Numbered from the stretch's first letter, positions 30,437 through 38,543 are shown. The stretch: DNA of 38,939 nucleotides from JANNOG01 sp050329415 (GCA_050329415.1 JBHJOS010000157.1:1-38939); one strand, 5' to 3'. Notes: generated by a model not told the origin, from the letters alone. Numbers and translations: made by a program.

Positions 30437-30462
30437 GGCACTTACGACCCGAGAGTGCCAAC
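30434..30462. promoter_or_regulatory. CIRCE element (HrcA operator)
   Basis: TTGGCACTT and GAGTGCCAA are separated by nine bases, the 9-N9-9 architecture of CIRCE (TTAGCACTC-N9-GAGTGCTAA), with extra flanking G and C pairing outward. It overlaps the predicted -10 and start site of the hsp20 gene. Confidence 0.85.
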
Positions 30463-30495
30463 AGGGTCACCGACCGACCTGGAGGTGTTGATCCC

Positions 30496-30942
30496 ATGCT
30501 CCGCTTCGACCCCTTCCGTGACCTGGACCGTCTCACCGAGCAGCTGCTCGGCATGAGCGCTGGCCCCGCGAACGGCACGGCGCGCACGCCCCGCTTCATG
30601 CCGATGGACCTCTACCGTCACGGCGACGCCTACGTCCTCACCGCCGACCTGCCCGGTGTGGACCCGACGTCCCTCGACGTCTCCGTCGACAACGGCGTGC
30701 TCAGCGTCAAGGCCGAGCGCCCTGCCCCGCAGGTCGAGGGCGCGCAGTGGATCGCCGGCGAGCGATTCGCCGGGACCTACCTGCGTCAGCTCACCGTCGG
30801 CGACGGCATCGACGTCGACCGCATCGAGGCGTCGTACGACAACGGCGTCCTCCGGCTCACCCTGCCCGTCGCCGAGCAGGTCAAGCCGAAGCGGATCTCG
30901 ATCACCGCGGGCGAGCCTCGAGAGGCCGTCACCGCGAGCTGA
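30496..30942 (+). CDS. Hsp20/alpha-crystallin family small heat-shock protein
   Basis: A 148-residue ATP-independent chaperone. The N-terminus MLRFDPFRDLDRLTEQLLG is typical of actinobacterial Hsp18/Acr2 proteins. The alpha-crystallin domain spans about 34-130, with MDLYRHGDAYVLTADLPGVDP, DVSVDNGVLSVKAER, GTYLRQLTVGDGIDVDRIEA and the closing SYDNGVLRLTLPVAEQVKPKRI; no clear C-terminal IXI motif beyond KRISI is seen. It binds unfolding proteins and prevents aggregation. GGAGG lies 10 bases before ATG 30496. Regulation is unusually legible: HAIR-like site, ECF-sigma promoter and CIRCE in sequence upstream. Confidence 0.95.
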   Translation: MLRFDPFRDLDRLTEQLLGMSAGPANGTARTPRFMPMDLYRHGDAYVLTADLPGVDPTSLDVSVDNGVLSVKAERPAPQVEGAQWIAGERFAGTYLRQLTVGDGIDVDRIEASYDNGVLRLTLPVAEQVKPKRISITAGEPREAVTAS

Positions 30943-31017
30943 GGCCGGCGTCAGACGACGGCCGGGACTCGCGCGCCGCGTCCCGGCCGTGCCGAGCCCG
31001 GTGGACGCGTGCGCCGC

Positions 31018-31162
31018 GCAGCGTTACCGTCGGCAGCGCCCCGGGCCCCCGGGGTGTCACGGACGCAGCGAAGTCCGGTGTGAGCCCGGCGCTGTCCCGC
31101 AACTGTGAAGCCGCCCGACCTCCGCGGTCGGGGCGGACGAGCCAGGTCGCCTGCTCCGTGGC
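31018..31162 (+). promoter_or_regulatory. Cobalamin (B12) riboswitch
   Basis: The conserved core is present in order: GAAGTCCGGTGTGAGCCCGG (31070-31089), GCTGTCCCGCAACTGTGA (31091-31108, the B12-box region), a variable C/G-rich arm, and GAGCCAGGTCGCCTGC (31139-31154). The 5' boundary is approximate. It lies upstream of the BtuF-like gene and should switch off the transport/cobalamin operon when adenosylcobalamin is plentiful. Confidence 0.93.
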
Positions 31163-31163
31163 C

Positions 31164-31194
31164 ACGACGAGTCCTCGGACGAAGGACTGCTCGT
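31164..31194 (+). promoter_or_regulatory. Hairpin between riboswitch and first gene (possible expression platform)
   Basis: AGTCCT (31170-31175) and AGGACT (31183-31188) pair with a 7-base loop, and ACG/CGT extend the stem past a bulge. No T-tract follows, so it is more likely part of a translational or Rho-linked switch than an intrinsic terminator. Confidence 0.4.
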
Positions 31195-31257
31195 GCCGCG
31201 ACCGGACTCTCCGCCGCAGCCGACGGTATTTCGTCCTCCGACACCCGGAGGATGCCC

Positions 31258-32268
31258 ATGCGCCGCCCGGCGCTCACCGCCCTCGTACTCCCTGTCCTCA
31301 CGATCGCCGTGCTCGCGGCCTGCGGCGACACCGACACCGCCGACACCGCCGACACCTCCGGCGGCGCCGTCACGGCCACCGGCGCAGTGTCGGCATCGGA
31401 TGCCCCGGACCCCTCGGCCGACGCCTTCCCGGTCACCGTCGCCTCCGGCGACGACGAGATCACGATCGACGCCCGGCCGACGGCCGTCGTCAGCCTCAGC
31501 CCGACGGCGACCGAGTCGCTGTTCGCGGTCGGTGCCGGGGAGCAGGTGGTCGCCGTCGACGACCGGTCGGACTTCCCCGCGGAGGCGCCCGTCACGGAAC
31601 TCTCCGGATTCGAGCCGAACGTCGAGGCGGTCCTCGGCTACTCACCCGACCTCGTGCTCGCCTCCGACGGCACGAACGACCTGGTCGCCGGGCTGGCGGC
31701 GGCCGGGGTGCCGACCCTGCTCCTGCCCGCCGCCACGACCCTGGACGAGGCCTACGACCAGATCGAGGTCATCGGGGCGGCGACCGGGAACATCGGCGGC
31801 GCCGCCGAGGTGGTCGCCGGGATCCAGGCGGACATCGACGAGATCCTCGCGGGCCTGTCGCCGCCGGACGAGCCGCTGACGTACTACCACGAGCTCGACC
31901 CCACCTACTTCTCGGTCACCTCGGCGACGTTCATCGGCGACGTGTACGCCCGCCTCGGTCTGGAGAACGTCGCCGACACTGCGACCGACCCGGCGGCGGA
32001 CCCGTATCCCCAGCTGACCGAGGAGTTCATCGTCACGGCCGACCCCGACCTGATCTTCCTCGCGGACGCCCAGTGCTGCGGTGTCACGCCCGAGCAGGTC
32101 GCCGCCCGCCCCGGCTGGTCGGGCATGACCGCGGTCGCCGAGGGCCGGGTGCATCCGGTCGACGAGGACGTCGCGAGCCGGTGGGGGCCGCGGGTGGTCG
32201 ACTTCATGACCGACGTTGCCGAGGTGGTCGCCGAGGCCGAACAACCGGCCGAGCAGCCGGCCGGCTGA
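31258..32268 (+). CDS. btuF: Cobalamin/corrinoid ABC transporter substrate-binding lipoprotein (BtuF-like)
   Basis: A 336-residue precursor. The lipoprotein signal MRRPALTALVLPVLTIAVLA is followed by AC, with the lipid cysteine at C22. A Thr/Asp/Ala-rich linker precedes the class III binding-protein fold: RPTAVVSLSPTATESLFAVGA, AVDDRSDFPAEAP, FEPNVEAVLGYSPDLVLASDG, YYHELDPTYFSVTSATFIGDVYARLGL and DPDLIFLADAQCCGVTPEQV. Such proteins bind cobalamin or siderophores; the riboswitch and downstream cob genes favour cobalamin. ATG 31258 is preferred over ATG 31252 because GGAGG then lies 7 bases upstream. It is the first gene of the operon. Confidence 0.92.
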   Translation: MRRPALTALVLPVLTIAVLAACGDTDTADTADTSGGAVTATGAVSASDAPDPSADAFPVTVASGDDEITIDARPTAVVSLSPTATESLFAVGAGEQVVAVDDRSDFPAEAPVTELSGFEPNVEAVLGYSPDLVLASDGTNDLVAGLAAAGVPTLLLPAATTLDEAYDQIEVIGAATGNIGGAAEVVAGIQADIDEILAGLSPPDEPLTYYHELDPTYFSVTSATFIGDVYARLGLENVADTATDPAADPYPQLTEEFIVTADPDLIFLADAQCCGVTPEQVAARPGWSGMTAVAEGRVHPVDEDVASRWGPRVVDFMTDVAEVVAEAEQPAEQPAG

Positions 32269-32272
32269 CACG

Positions 32273-33358
32273 GTGCCCCCCGGGATCGCGCCCGCACCCC
32301 GGCCGGCAGCCCCGGCCGGGGGCGGTCGCGGGACTGCGAACGGCCGGCGGACCCTGCTGGTGCTCGCCGCCGCGGGTGTGCTGGTGGGGGCGGTCCTCGC
32401 CGCCACCCTCGTCGGCCCTGCCGGCCTGGGCGTGCGTGCCGTGCTCGCCGAGCTGGTCGGCGCTGTCCCCGGGGTGCCCGTGACCTCCGATCTCACCGAG
32501 CAGCAGCGTCAGATCCTGTGGCAGATCCGGTTGCCGCGGGTGGTGCTCGGCGCCGTCGTCGGCGGCATGCTCGCCCTCGCCGGTGCTGCCTACCAGGGTG
32601 TCTTCCGCAACCCGCTGGCGGACCCCTACCTGCTGGGGGTCTCCAGCGGCGCCGGCCTCGGGGCCACGCTGGCCATCGTCTCGGGCGGGGCGTTGGGGCC
32701 GGTCGGGCTGCCACTGGCCGCCTTCGTCGGCGGGCTGGCCGGGGTCGGGGCCACGTACGCCCTCGGCAGCGGGGTCGGCGGAGCCCGGTCGGCCGGGGTC
32801 ATCGTCCTGGCGGGGGTGGCGGTCGCGGCGTTCGCCAACGCCGGGCAGACCTTCGTCCAGCAGCGCTACGACGACACCATCCGGTCGGTCTACGCCTGGC
32901 TGCTCGGCCAGCTGTCGACGGACGGGTGGTCGGAGGTGCGCACCGTGGCGCCGTTCGTCACGGTCGCGGTGGTGGTGATTCTGCTGCACCGCCGGGCGCT
33001 CGACGTGATGGCCGTCGGGGACGTCGAGGCGGCCAGCCTCGGGGTGACGCCGACCCGGGTCCGGCTGGTCCTCGTCGTCGCCGCCACCCTCGGGACCGCG
33101 GCGGTGGTGAGCGTGTCGGGGCTCATCGGCTTCGTCGGGATCGTCGTCCCGCATGCCGTGCGGCTGCTGTTCGGGGTCGGGCACCGGCTGCTGCTGCCGA
33201 TGTCCATGCTGCTGGGGGCGGCCTTCCTGGTGCTCGCCGACGTCGGTGCCCGGACTGCGCTGTCCCCGGCGGAGGTGCCCGTCGGGGTCGTCACCGCTTT
33301 CGTCGGGGCGCCGTTCTTCCTCGTCGTGCTGCGCCGGGCCCGCGGGGGGACCCTGTGA
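32273..33358 (+). CDS. btuC: Cobalamin-type ABC transporter permease (BtuC/FecCD family)
   Basis: The product is 361 residues with about ten membrane helices. Family landmarks: LWQIRLPRVVLGAVVGGMLALAGA, YQGVFRNPLADPYLLGVSSGAGLGAT, GVAVAAFANAGQTFVQQ, SVYAWLLGQLS, ASLGVTPTRVR and GLIGFVGIVVPHAVRLLFG, the last being the coupling-helix region for the ATPase. The GTG at 32273 follows the BtuF-like stop by four bases; a Pro/Ala-rich cytoplasmic tail of about 25 residues precedes the first helix. The gene overlaps the ATPase gene by GTGA. It forms the membrane channel for corrinoid uptake; siderophore import is the alternative but fits the riboswitch less well. Confidence 0.94.
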   Translation: MPPGIAPAPRPAAPAGGGRGTANGRRTLLVLAAAGVLVGAVLAATLVGPAGLGVRAVLAELVGAVPGVPVTSDLTEQQRQILWQIRLPRVVLGAVVGGMLALAGAAYQGVFRNPLADPYLLGVSSGAGLGATLAIVSGGALGPVGLPLAAFVGGLAGVGATYALGSGVGGARSAGVIVLAGVAVAAFANAGQTFVQQRYDDTIRSVYAWLLGQLSTDGWSEVRTVAPFVTVAVVVILLHRRALDVMAVGDVEAASLGVTPTRVRLVLVVAATLGTAAVVSVSGLIGFVGIVVPHAVRLLFGVGHRLLLPMSMLLGAAFLVLADVGARTALSPAEVPVGVVTAFVGAPFFLVVLRRARGGTL

Positions 33359-34149
33359 CCGCCGTCCGGCTGTCCGGCGTGCACGTCCGGCGGCGCCACG
33401 CCGAGGCGGTGGTCGGCGTCGACCTGGAGGTGCGGGCAGGGGAGTGGGTCGGACTCATCGGTCCCAACGGGTCCGGCAAGACGACGCTGCTCCACCTGCT
33501 CGCCGGCCTGCTGCCCGCGCGCGACGCCGCGGTGCGCGGCGAGGTGAGTGTTGCCGGGCTCGACCCGCGCCGCGCTCGGCGGCGGCTCATGGCGCGCCGC
33601 GTCGCCCTCGTGCCGCAGCGGCCCGTCGTGCCGCCCGGCCTGGCGGTGCGGGACTACGTGCTGCTCGGGCTCGCCCCGCATCTGTCCCCGTGGGCGCCGG
33701 AGTCGGCGCGGGACCGGACGGCCGTCAGCGGGGTGCTCGACCGCCTGGCGCTGACTCCCCTCGCCGCGCGCCCGGTGGCGGAGCTGTCGGGTGGCGAGCA
33801 GCAGCGGGTGGTCCTCGCCCGGGCCGTGGTGCAGCGCCCGGCGGTGCTCCTGCTCGACGAGCCCACCAGTGCCCTCGACATCGGGCACCAGCAGGCGGTG
33901 CTGGACCTCGTCGACCGGCTGCGCGGGGAGGAGGGCCTGACCGTCGTCGCCGCCATGCACGACCTCACCCTCGCCGGCCAGTACGCCGACCGGCTCGTGC
34001 TGCTGGACGGCGGGCAGGTCGCCGCCGACGGCCCGCCCGTCCACGTCCTCACCCCGGAGCTGCTGCGCAAGGTCTACGAGGCCCGGGTGCGCCTGGTCGA
34101 CACCGCCGACGGCCCTGCGGTCGTGCCGGTGCGCGACGAGTGGCGCTGA
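33355..34149 (+). CDS. btuD: Cobalamin-type ABC transporter ATP-binding protein (BtuD-like)
   Basis: A 264-residue ATPase: Walker A GPNGSGKTTLLHLLAGLLP, Q-loop VALVPQRPVVPPGLAV, signature ELSGGEQQRVVLARAV, Walker B AVLLLDEPTSALDIGHQ, and H-loop VAAMHDLTLAGQYADR. The sequence ARPVAELSGGEQQR and the C-terminal TPELLRKVYEARVRLV are typical for Fe-siderophore/B12 importers. The GTG overlaps the permease stop by four bases. It powers the BtuFC system; the downstream cobD gene begins 29 bases after its stop, consistent with one transcript. Confidence 0.95.
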   Translation: MTAVRLSGVHVRRRHAEAVVGVDLEVRAGEWVGLIGPNGSGKTTLLHLLAGLLPARDAAVRGEVSVAGLDPRRARRRLMARRVALVPQRPVVPPGLAVRDYVLLGLAPHLSPWAPESARDRTAVSGVLDRLALTPLAARPVAELSGGEQQRVVLARAVVQRPAVLLLDEPTSALDIGHQQAVLDLVDRLRGEEGLTVVAAMHDLTLAGQYADRLVLLDGGQVAADGPPVHVLTPELLRKVYEARVRLVDTADGPAVVPVRDEWR

Positions 34150-34178
34150 CCGGGACTGCGGTGCGGCCGGCACGGACG

Positions 34179-35081
34179 ATGACGGCGCCGACGCTCGCGA
34201 CGCCGACTCGGGTGATCGCAGCGAAGGTGCTCGCCGTGGCGGTCTCGGTCGTGCTGGACGCCGTCCTGCGGGAGCCGCCGACGCCCTGGCATCCGGTGCG
34301 GTGGGCCGGGCGGTACCTGGATCGCGCCGCCCGGCACGTCCCGGCGGCCCCGCCGGGCGCGGCGGTGTCCCGGGGCGGCGCGGTCTGGGCGCTGGGCCTG
34401 CTTGCCGCGATGGCCGCCGGGACCGTGGCCGAGCGTGCCTGCCGCCGCCTGTCCCCGCCCGCCGGTGCCCTGGCCCAGGGGGTCCTGCTGTGGCCACTGT
34501 GGTCGGGCCGGCTGCTGGCCGACGAGGTCGCGTCGGTCGAGGCCGCGCTCGAGCGGTCGCTCGTCGAGGGCCGCCGGGCACTCGCCCGGATCGTCAGCCG
34601 GGACACCGCGGTCCTCGACGCGGCGGAGGTCCGGGCCGCGGCGATCGAGTCGCTGGCCGAGAACCTCTCGGACTCGGTGGTGGCCCCGCTGCTGTGGTTC
34701 GCCGTCGGGGGGCTGCCGGCGGCCGCCGCGTACCGGTACGTCAACACCGCGGACGCGATGTGGGGGTATCGGACACCGCGCTGGCAGCACGCCGGCCGGG
34801 TCGCCGCCAGGGCCGACGACCTCGCCAACCTGGTGCCGGCCCGTCTCACCGCCGGCCTGCTGCTCGCCGGTGCGCCCGCTGCGGCCTGGCGAGGACTGGC
34901 GCGGGAGGCCCGCCGCACGGCGTCACCGAACGCGGGATGGCCGATGGCGGCGATCGCGCTGCGCCTGGGGCTCCGGTTGGCCAAGCCGGGGGTCTACGTG
35001 CTCCACCCGCGAGGGCGGTCCCCGGGGCCGGGCGACATCCGGCGTGCGCTCGCCCTCACCCCGTGGGGCCGAGCGGCGTGA
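34179..35081 (+). CDS. cobD: Adenosylcobinamide-phosphate synthase CobD/CbiB
   Basis: A 300-residue membrane protein. Landmarks: VLDAVLREPPTPWHPVRWAGRYLD at the N-terminus, ARIVSRDTAVLDAAEVRAAAIESLAENLSDSVVAPLLWFAVGGL, YRYVNTADAMWGYRTPRW, ARADDLANLVPARLTAGLL and the C-terminal ASPNAGWPMAAIALRLGLRL. CobD/CbiB attaches aminopropanol or its phosphate to adenosylcobyric acid. ATG 34179 is the compact choice; GTG 34140 and GTG 34161 are in frame and would extend it into or next to the btuD end. The stop overlaps cobQ by GTGA, so the two are coupled. Confidence 0.94.
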   Translation: MTAPTLATPTRVIAAKVLAVAVSVVLDAVLREPPTPWHPVRWAGRYLDRAARHVPAAPPGAAVSRGGAVWALGLLAAMAAGTVAERACRRLSPPAGALAQGVLLWPLWSGRLLADEVASVEAALERSLVEGRRALARIVSRDTAVLDAAEVRAAAIESLAENLSDSVVAPLLWFAVGGLPAAAAYRYVNTADAMWGYRTPRWQHAGRVAARADDLANLVPARLTAGLLLAGAPAAAWRGLAREARRTASPNAGWPMAAIALRLGLRLAKPGVYVLHPRGRSPGPGDIRRALALTPWGRAA

Positions 35082-36574
35082 GGGCGGTCATGGTGCAGGG
35101 CTGCACCTCGTCGGCCGGGAAGAGCCTGCTGGCGACCGCGCTGTGCCGCTGGTACGCCGACCGGGGGCTGCGGGTGCTGCCCTTCAAGGCCCAGAACATG
35201 TCGACCCACGCCCGCGTCGTGCCCGGGGTCAGCGGCAGCGGCGAGGCGGGCGAGGGCGGCGAGATCGGCGTCGCCCAGTGGCTCCAGGCGCTGGCCGCCC
35301 GCGCCGAACCCGACGTCCGGATGAACCCGGTGCTCGTGAAGCCGGAGGGGCGCGGCAGCCAGGTCGTCGTCCTCGGCCGGGTCGACCATGCGGTGAGCCG
35401 CCTGCCGTGGCGGGAGCGGGCGCCCTGGCTGCGACCCGTGGTCACCGAGGCGCTCGACTCGCTGCTCGCCGAGGCGGACCTGGTCGTGTGCGAGGGCGCC
35501 GGCAGCCCGGCCGAGGTGAACCTCGCCGACGTCGACCTCGCCAACATGGCCGTGGCCCGCCAGGCCCGCGCTCCGGTGCTGCTCGTCGCCGACATCGACC
35601 GCGGCGGTGCCCTGGCCCACCTGGTCGGCACCTGGGAGCTGGTCGACCCGGCCGACCGCGGTCGGCTGGCGGGTTTCGTGCTCAACCGGTTCCGGGGGGA
35701 CCCCGCGCTGCTCGGGGACGGGCCGGCGGCGGTGACCCGGCGGACGGGCATGGCGTGCGCCGGGGTGCTGCCGATGCTCGACCACGACCTGCCGGACGAG
35801 GACGGGGCGTCGTGGGGCGGGTCCGGTGCCGGGGCACGCTCCGGTGGTGTTCGCCCGAGCGCTCCCGGTCCGGGATGTCCGGTGGTGGCTGTGATCCGCT
35901 ACCCCGCCGCGTCCAACCTGGACGAGCTGTCCGCCCTCGCCCGCACCGCCGTCCTGGTCCACGCCCGGCGGCCCGGTGACCTGGTGGGTGCCGACCTGGT
36001 GGTGCTGCCGGGGTCCAAGGACGTCGCCGCCGACCTCGACTGGCTGCGCGACACCGGGCTGGACGCGGCGATCACGGCCCGCGCCCGCGACGGCGGCCGG
36101 GTCCTCGGGATCTGCGGGGGTCTGCACCTGCTGGGCCGGACCGTCACCGACCCCCGCGGCGTCGAGGGGGGCCGCGGGCCGTGGCGGCGGGACGGCCTCG
36201 GGCTGCTGCCGGTGGACACCGAGTACGCCGCCGACAAGGCGGTCGGGTCCTGGCACGGCCGGTTCCACAGGGACCTCGGCGGTCCCTGGGCGCCGCTCGC
36301 GGGACGCGAGGTCGCTGGCTACGACGTCCGGTTCGGGCGGACGCGGGGACCCGGCGCCGTGCTGGGACCCGACCGGGCCTGGGCTTCCGGGGCCGTGCTC
36401 GGCGTCGCGGGTCACGGCCTGCTGGAGGCCGGTGAGGTGCTGTCGGCCCTGCTCGGGGTGCCGGCGACCGGGGCGGCCGCGCTGCGGGAGGCCTCGTTCG
36501 ACCGCCTCGCCGCCGCCCTGACGACCCACCTCGACACCGACCTGCTGGCCCGACTCACGGGAGGACTGCTCTGA
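35078..36574 (+). CDS. cobQ: Cobyric acid synthase CobQ/CbiP
   Basis: A 498-residue protein. The N-terminal P-loop amidotransferase domain starts VMVQGCTSSAGKSLLATALCRW, with FKAQNMSTHARVV, GEIGVAQWLQALAA, MNPVLVKPEG, VCEGAGSPAEVNL and VADIDRGGALAHLVGTW. The C-terminal class I glutamine amidotransferase has GSKDVAADLDWL, the nucleophile C346 in ILGICGGLHLLG-like text (VLGICGGLHLLG), and the histidine of GVAGHGLLEAG. CobQ amidates four carboxyl side chains of adenosylcobyrinic acid a,c-diamide. A Gly/Ser-rich linker (around residues 247-267) joins the domains. It is coupled to cobD by a four-base overlap and followed after 52 bases by a cobC-like gene. Confidence 0.95.
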   Translation: MRAVMVQGCTSSAGKSLLATALCRWYADRGLRVLPFKAQNMSTHARVVPGVSGSGEAGEGGEIGVAQWLQALAARAEPDVRMNPVLVKPEGRGSQVVVLGRVDHAVSRLPWRERAPWLRPVVTEALDSLLAEADLVVCEGAGSPAEVNLADVDLANMAVARQARAPVLLVADIDRGGALAHLVGTWELVDPADRGRLAGFVLNRFRGDPALLGDGPAAVTRRTGMACAGVLPMLDHDLPDEDGASWGGSGAGARSGGVRPSAPGPGCPVVAVIRYPAASNLDELSALARTAVLVHARRPGDLVGADLVVLPGSKDVAADLDWLRDTGLDAAITARARDGGRVLGICGGLHLLGRTVTDPRGVEGGRGPWRRDGLGLLPVDTEYAADKAVGSWHGRFHRDLGGPWAPLAGREVAGYDVRFGRTRGPGAVLGPDRAWASGAVLGVAGHGLLEAGEVLSALLGVPATGAAALREASFDRLAAALTTHLDTDLLARLTGGLL

Positions 36575-36626
36575 CCCGCACCCGACCCTCCGCGAGGCCC
36601 AGGTCCCCAGGACGTTCCCCGGAGCG

Positions 36627-37646
36627 GTGGTGACGCCCCCCGACCCGCTGCGCGACCACGGTGACCGCCAGGTGCCGTCCGGCGCCATCGACCTCGCCGT
36701 CAACGTCTGGGGCTCGCCGCCGGCGTGGGTGCGGGCGGCGGCGGCGGACGTGGACGTCTCCCGGTACCCGGACGCCCGGCCGGGCGAGGCGGCCGCCGCG
36801 GGCCGGCACGGCCGGGAGCCGGACGAGGTGCTCGCCGTCAACGGCGCCGCCGAGGCGTTCTGGGCGGTGGCGCACGCGCTGCGCCCCCGGCTGGCCGCCT
36901 GCGTCCACCCGTCGTTCACCGCGCCCGAGGCGGCCCTGCGCGCGGCGGGCGTGGCGGTGCACCGGGTGATCCGTGACCCGGACTCGGGGTTCGCCCTGGA
37001 CCGGGCCGTCGTGCCGGACACCGCGGACCTCCTGGTCCTCGGCCGCCCCGACAACCCCACCGGCCGGGTGGAGCCCATCGAGACGGTGGCCGCGCTGTGC
37101 CGTCCCGGCCGGCTGGTTGTCGTCGACGAGGCGTTCCTGGAGTTCCACGAGCACGCCGGAGGGCTGGCCTCGCGTCCCGACCTGCCCGGAGTGCTGGCGG
37201 TGCGCAGCCTCACGAAACTGTGGGCGGTGCCCGGGCTGCGGGTCGGGTACGTCGTCGGGGCGAGGGAGGTGGTCGCCCGACTGCGGGCGGCGCTGCAGCC
37301 GTGGCCGGTCAACGCCCTGGCGGCCCGGCTGCTCGAGGTGCTGTGCCCGGCCGAGTCGGAGCGCGGCCACCGAGCCGCCGACGCGGGCCTCGCTCGCGAC
37401 CGCTTCGTGACCGCGCTCGCGGCGGTGGCAGGTCTGCGGGCATGGCCGGCCACGGCCAACTTCGTGCTGCTCCAGCGCCGCGGCGACGATCTGCGGCGAC
37501 GGCTGCTCGCCCGTGGGCTCGCCGTGCGGCGGGCCGACACGTTCCCCGGTCTGGACGCCTCCTTCGCCCGGGTCGCGGTCCACCCGGACGTCGAGGTGCG
37601 GGAGCGGCTGCTGGCGGCGCTGAACGAGGTGCCCGGCGTCGACTGA
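36627..37646 (+). CDS. cobC: CobC-like PLP-dependent aminotransferase (threonine-phosphate decarboxylase type)
   Basis: A 339-residue fold-type I PLP enzyme. Landmarks: AIDLAVNVWGSPPAWVR, YPDARPGEAAAAGRHGREPDEVLAVNGAAEAFWA, HPSFTAPEAAL, LLVLGRPDNPTGRVEP, VVVDEAFLEF, and the PLP lysine K197 in RSLTKLWAVPGLRVGYVVG. Substrate arginine context appears in SFARVAVHP. The cobalamin context supports L-threonine-O-3-phosphate decarboxylase, which makes aminopropanol phosphate for CobD; the same family includes histidinol-phosphate aminotransferase, so context decides. GTG 36627 and GTG 36630 are adjacent choices after CCGGAG. Confidence 0.9.
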   Translation: MVTPPDPLRDHGDRQVPSGAIDLAVNVWGSPPAWVRAAAADVDVSRYPDARPGEAAAAGRHGREPDEVLAVNGAAEAFWAVAHALRPRLAACVHPSFTAPEAALRAAGVAVHRVIRDPDSGFALDRAVVPDTADLLVLGRPDNPTGRVEPIETVAALCRPGRLVVVDEAFLEFHEHAGGLASRPDLPGVLAVRSLTKLWAVPGLRVGYVVGAREVVARLRAALQPWPVNALAARLLEVLCPAESERGHRAADAGLARDRFVTALAAVAGLRAWPATANFVLLQRRGDDLRRRLLARGLAVRRADTFPGLDASFARVAVHPDVEVRERLLAALNEVPGVD

Positions 37647-37692
37647 GCCGTGTCACGATGCGTGCGCTGTCACGACACCGAGGGGGTCCGCC

Positions 37693-38298
37693 GTGCCGTT
37701 CTACGCCCAGCTCCCGGCCCGACGGACCCGCCAACTGGTGGGCGACCTCGTCGTCGTGACGGTCCTGGCGGTCTCGGTGTGGGTGGCGCTGCAGGTCCGC
37801 GAACTGGTGCTCGCGTTCCGGTCGCCGGGGGAGCAGCTGGTCGAGGCCGGGTCGGGGCTGCAAGGGACCTTCGAGGGGGCCGCCGAGTCGGCGGGCCGGA
37901 TCCCGGGTTTCGGCGATGCCCTGGCGGATGGGCTGGGCCGGGGGTCGGGCGCCGGGAAGACGCTCGCGTCGGCGGGCGAGGCTCAGGTGGCCTTCGTCGA
38001 GGGGGTCGCCACCTGGGCGGCGGTCCTCGTGGTCGCCATGCCGCTGCTCCTGGCCGCGGTCGGGTGGCTGCCGTGGCGCGTGCACTACGCCCGGCGCTCG
38101 GGCGTGGCCCGGCGGATGGCGGTGTCCGGGCAGCACGATCTGCTGGCACTGCGCGCTCTCACCCGCTTGTCACCGCGACGACTGGCGGCGGTCTGCGGCC
38201 CGGGCGTGGATCCCGCCGCCGGCTGGCGGCGGGGCGACCCCGATCTCGTCCGGGCACTGGCCGCCGCGGAGCTGAGGGCGCACGGCCTGCGTCTCTAG
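37693..38298 (+). CDS. Membrane protein of unknown function at the end of the cobalamin gene block
   Basis: The product is 201 residues. Two membrane helices are evident, at about 17-40 (LVGDLVVVTVLAVSVWVALQV) and 112-136 (WAAVLVVAMPLLLAAVGWLPW). The segment between them is a Gly/Ala-rich outside loop (FGDALADGLGRGSGAGKTL). A basic cytoplasmic C-terminus of about 65 residues has RRMAVSGQHDLLALRALTRLSP and ends ADAELRAHG-like (AAAELRAHGLRL). It is probably a conserved actinobacterial membrane protein, but I cannot name the family. GTG 37693 follows a G-rich ribosome site; it lies 46 bases after cobC and may be on the same transcript, although nothing ties it to cobalamin. Confidence 0.85.
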   Translation: MPFYAQLPARRTRQLVGDLVVVTVLAVSVWVALQVRELVLAFRSPGEQLVEAGSGLQGTFEGAAESAGRIPGFGDALADGLGRGSGAGKTLASAGEAQVAFVEGVATWAAVLVVAMPLLLAAVGWLPWRVHYARRSGVARRMAVSGQHDLLALRALTRLSPRRLAAVCGPGVDPAAGWRRGDPDLVRALAAAELRAHGLRL

Positions 38299-38329
38299 TG
38301 CAGGCGGACGGTGCCGCGGCCGCCGGGCA

Positions 38330-38445
38330 TCAGGGTCCTTCGAGCCAGGCGGGGCTGGTGTGGGCGTGTCCGTTTGGGGCGGTCCAGGTGAGCGCGGTGG
38401 TGGTGGGGCGGAGAGGCCGGAGCCCACGCGTGGCCGACCTGTCAT
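38330..38445 (-). pseudogene. Possible remnant of a DUF222/HNH endonuclease C-terminus
   Basis: On the minus strand the text TTTALTWTAPNGHAHTSP resembles the extreme C-terminus of actinobacterial 13E12/DUF222 HNH proteins (a ...W.SPtGH.Y...P pattern). The frame has no HNH motif and no credible start. It lies in a 245-bp stretch without intact genes after the membrane-protein gene. Similarity is by eye and weak. Confidence 0.28.
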
Positions 38446-38543
38446 GCACCTCACGAAACGGACGCCGATCATGTGCCGCGAACCCCTGAATTGGCATGAA
38501 CACCGGCCCACTGAAGACCACCGTCCCGCCCACGGCGCTCGCC

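Noticed and set aside
31164..31200. Possible self-cleaving ribozyme-like fold after the riboswitch
   Set aside because: The required conserved cores (for example CTGATGA and GAAA for hammerhead) are absent; only a simple hairpin remains.
32890..34581. 563-codon minus-strand frame opposite the btuC-btuD-cobD genes
   Set aside because: Pro/Arg/Ala-rich shadow of three well-defined genes.
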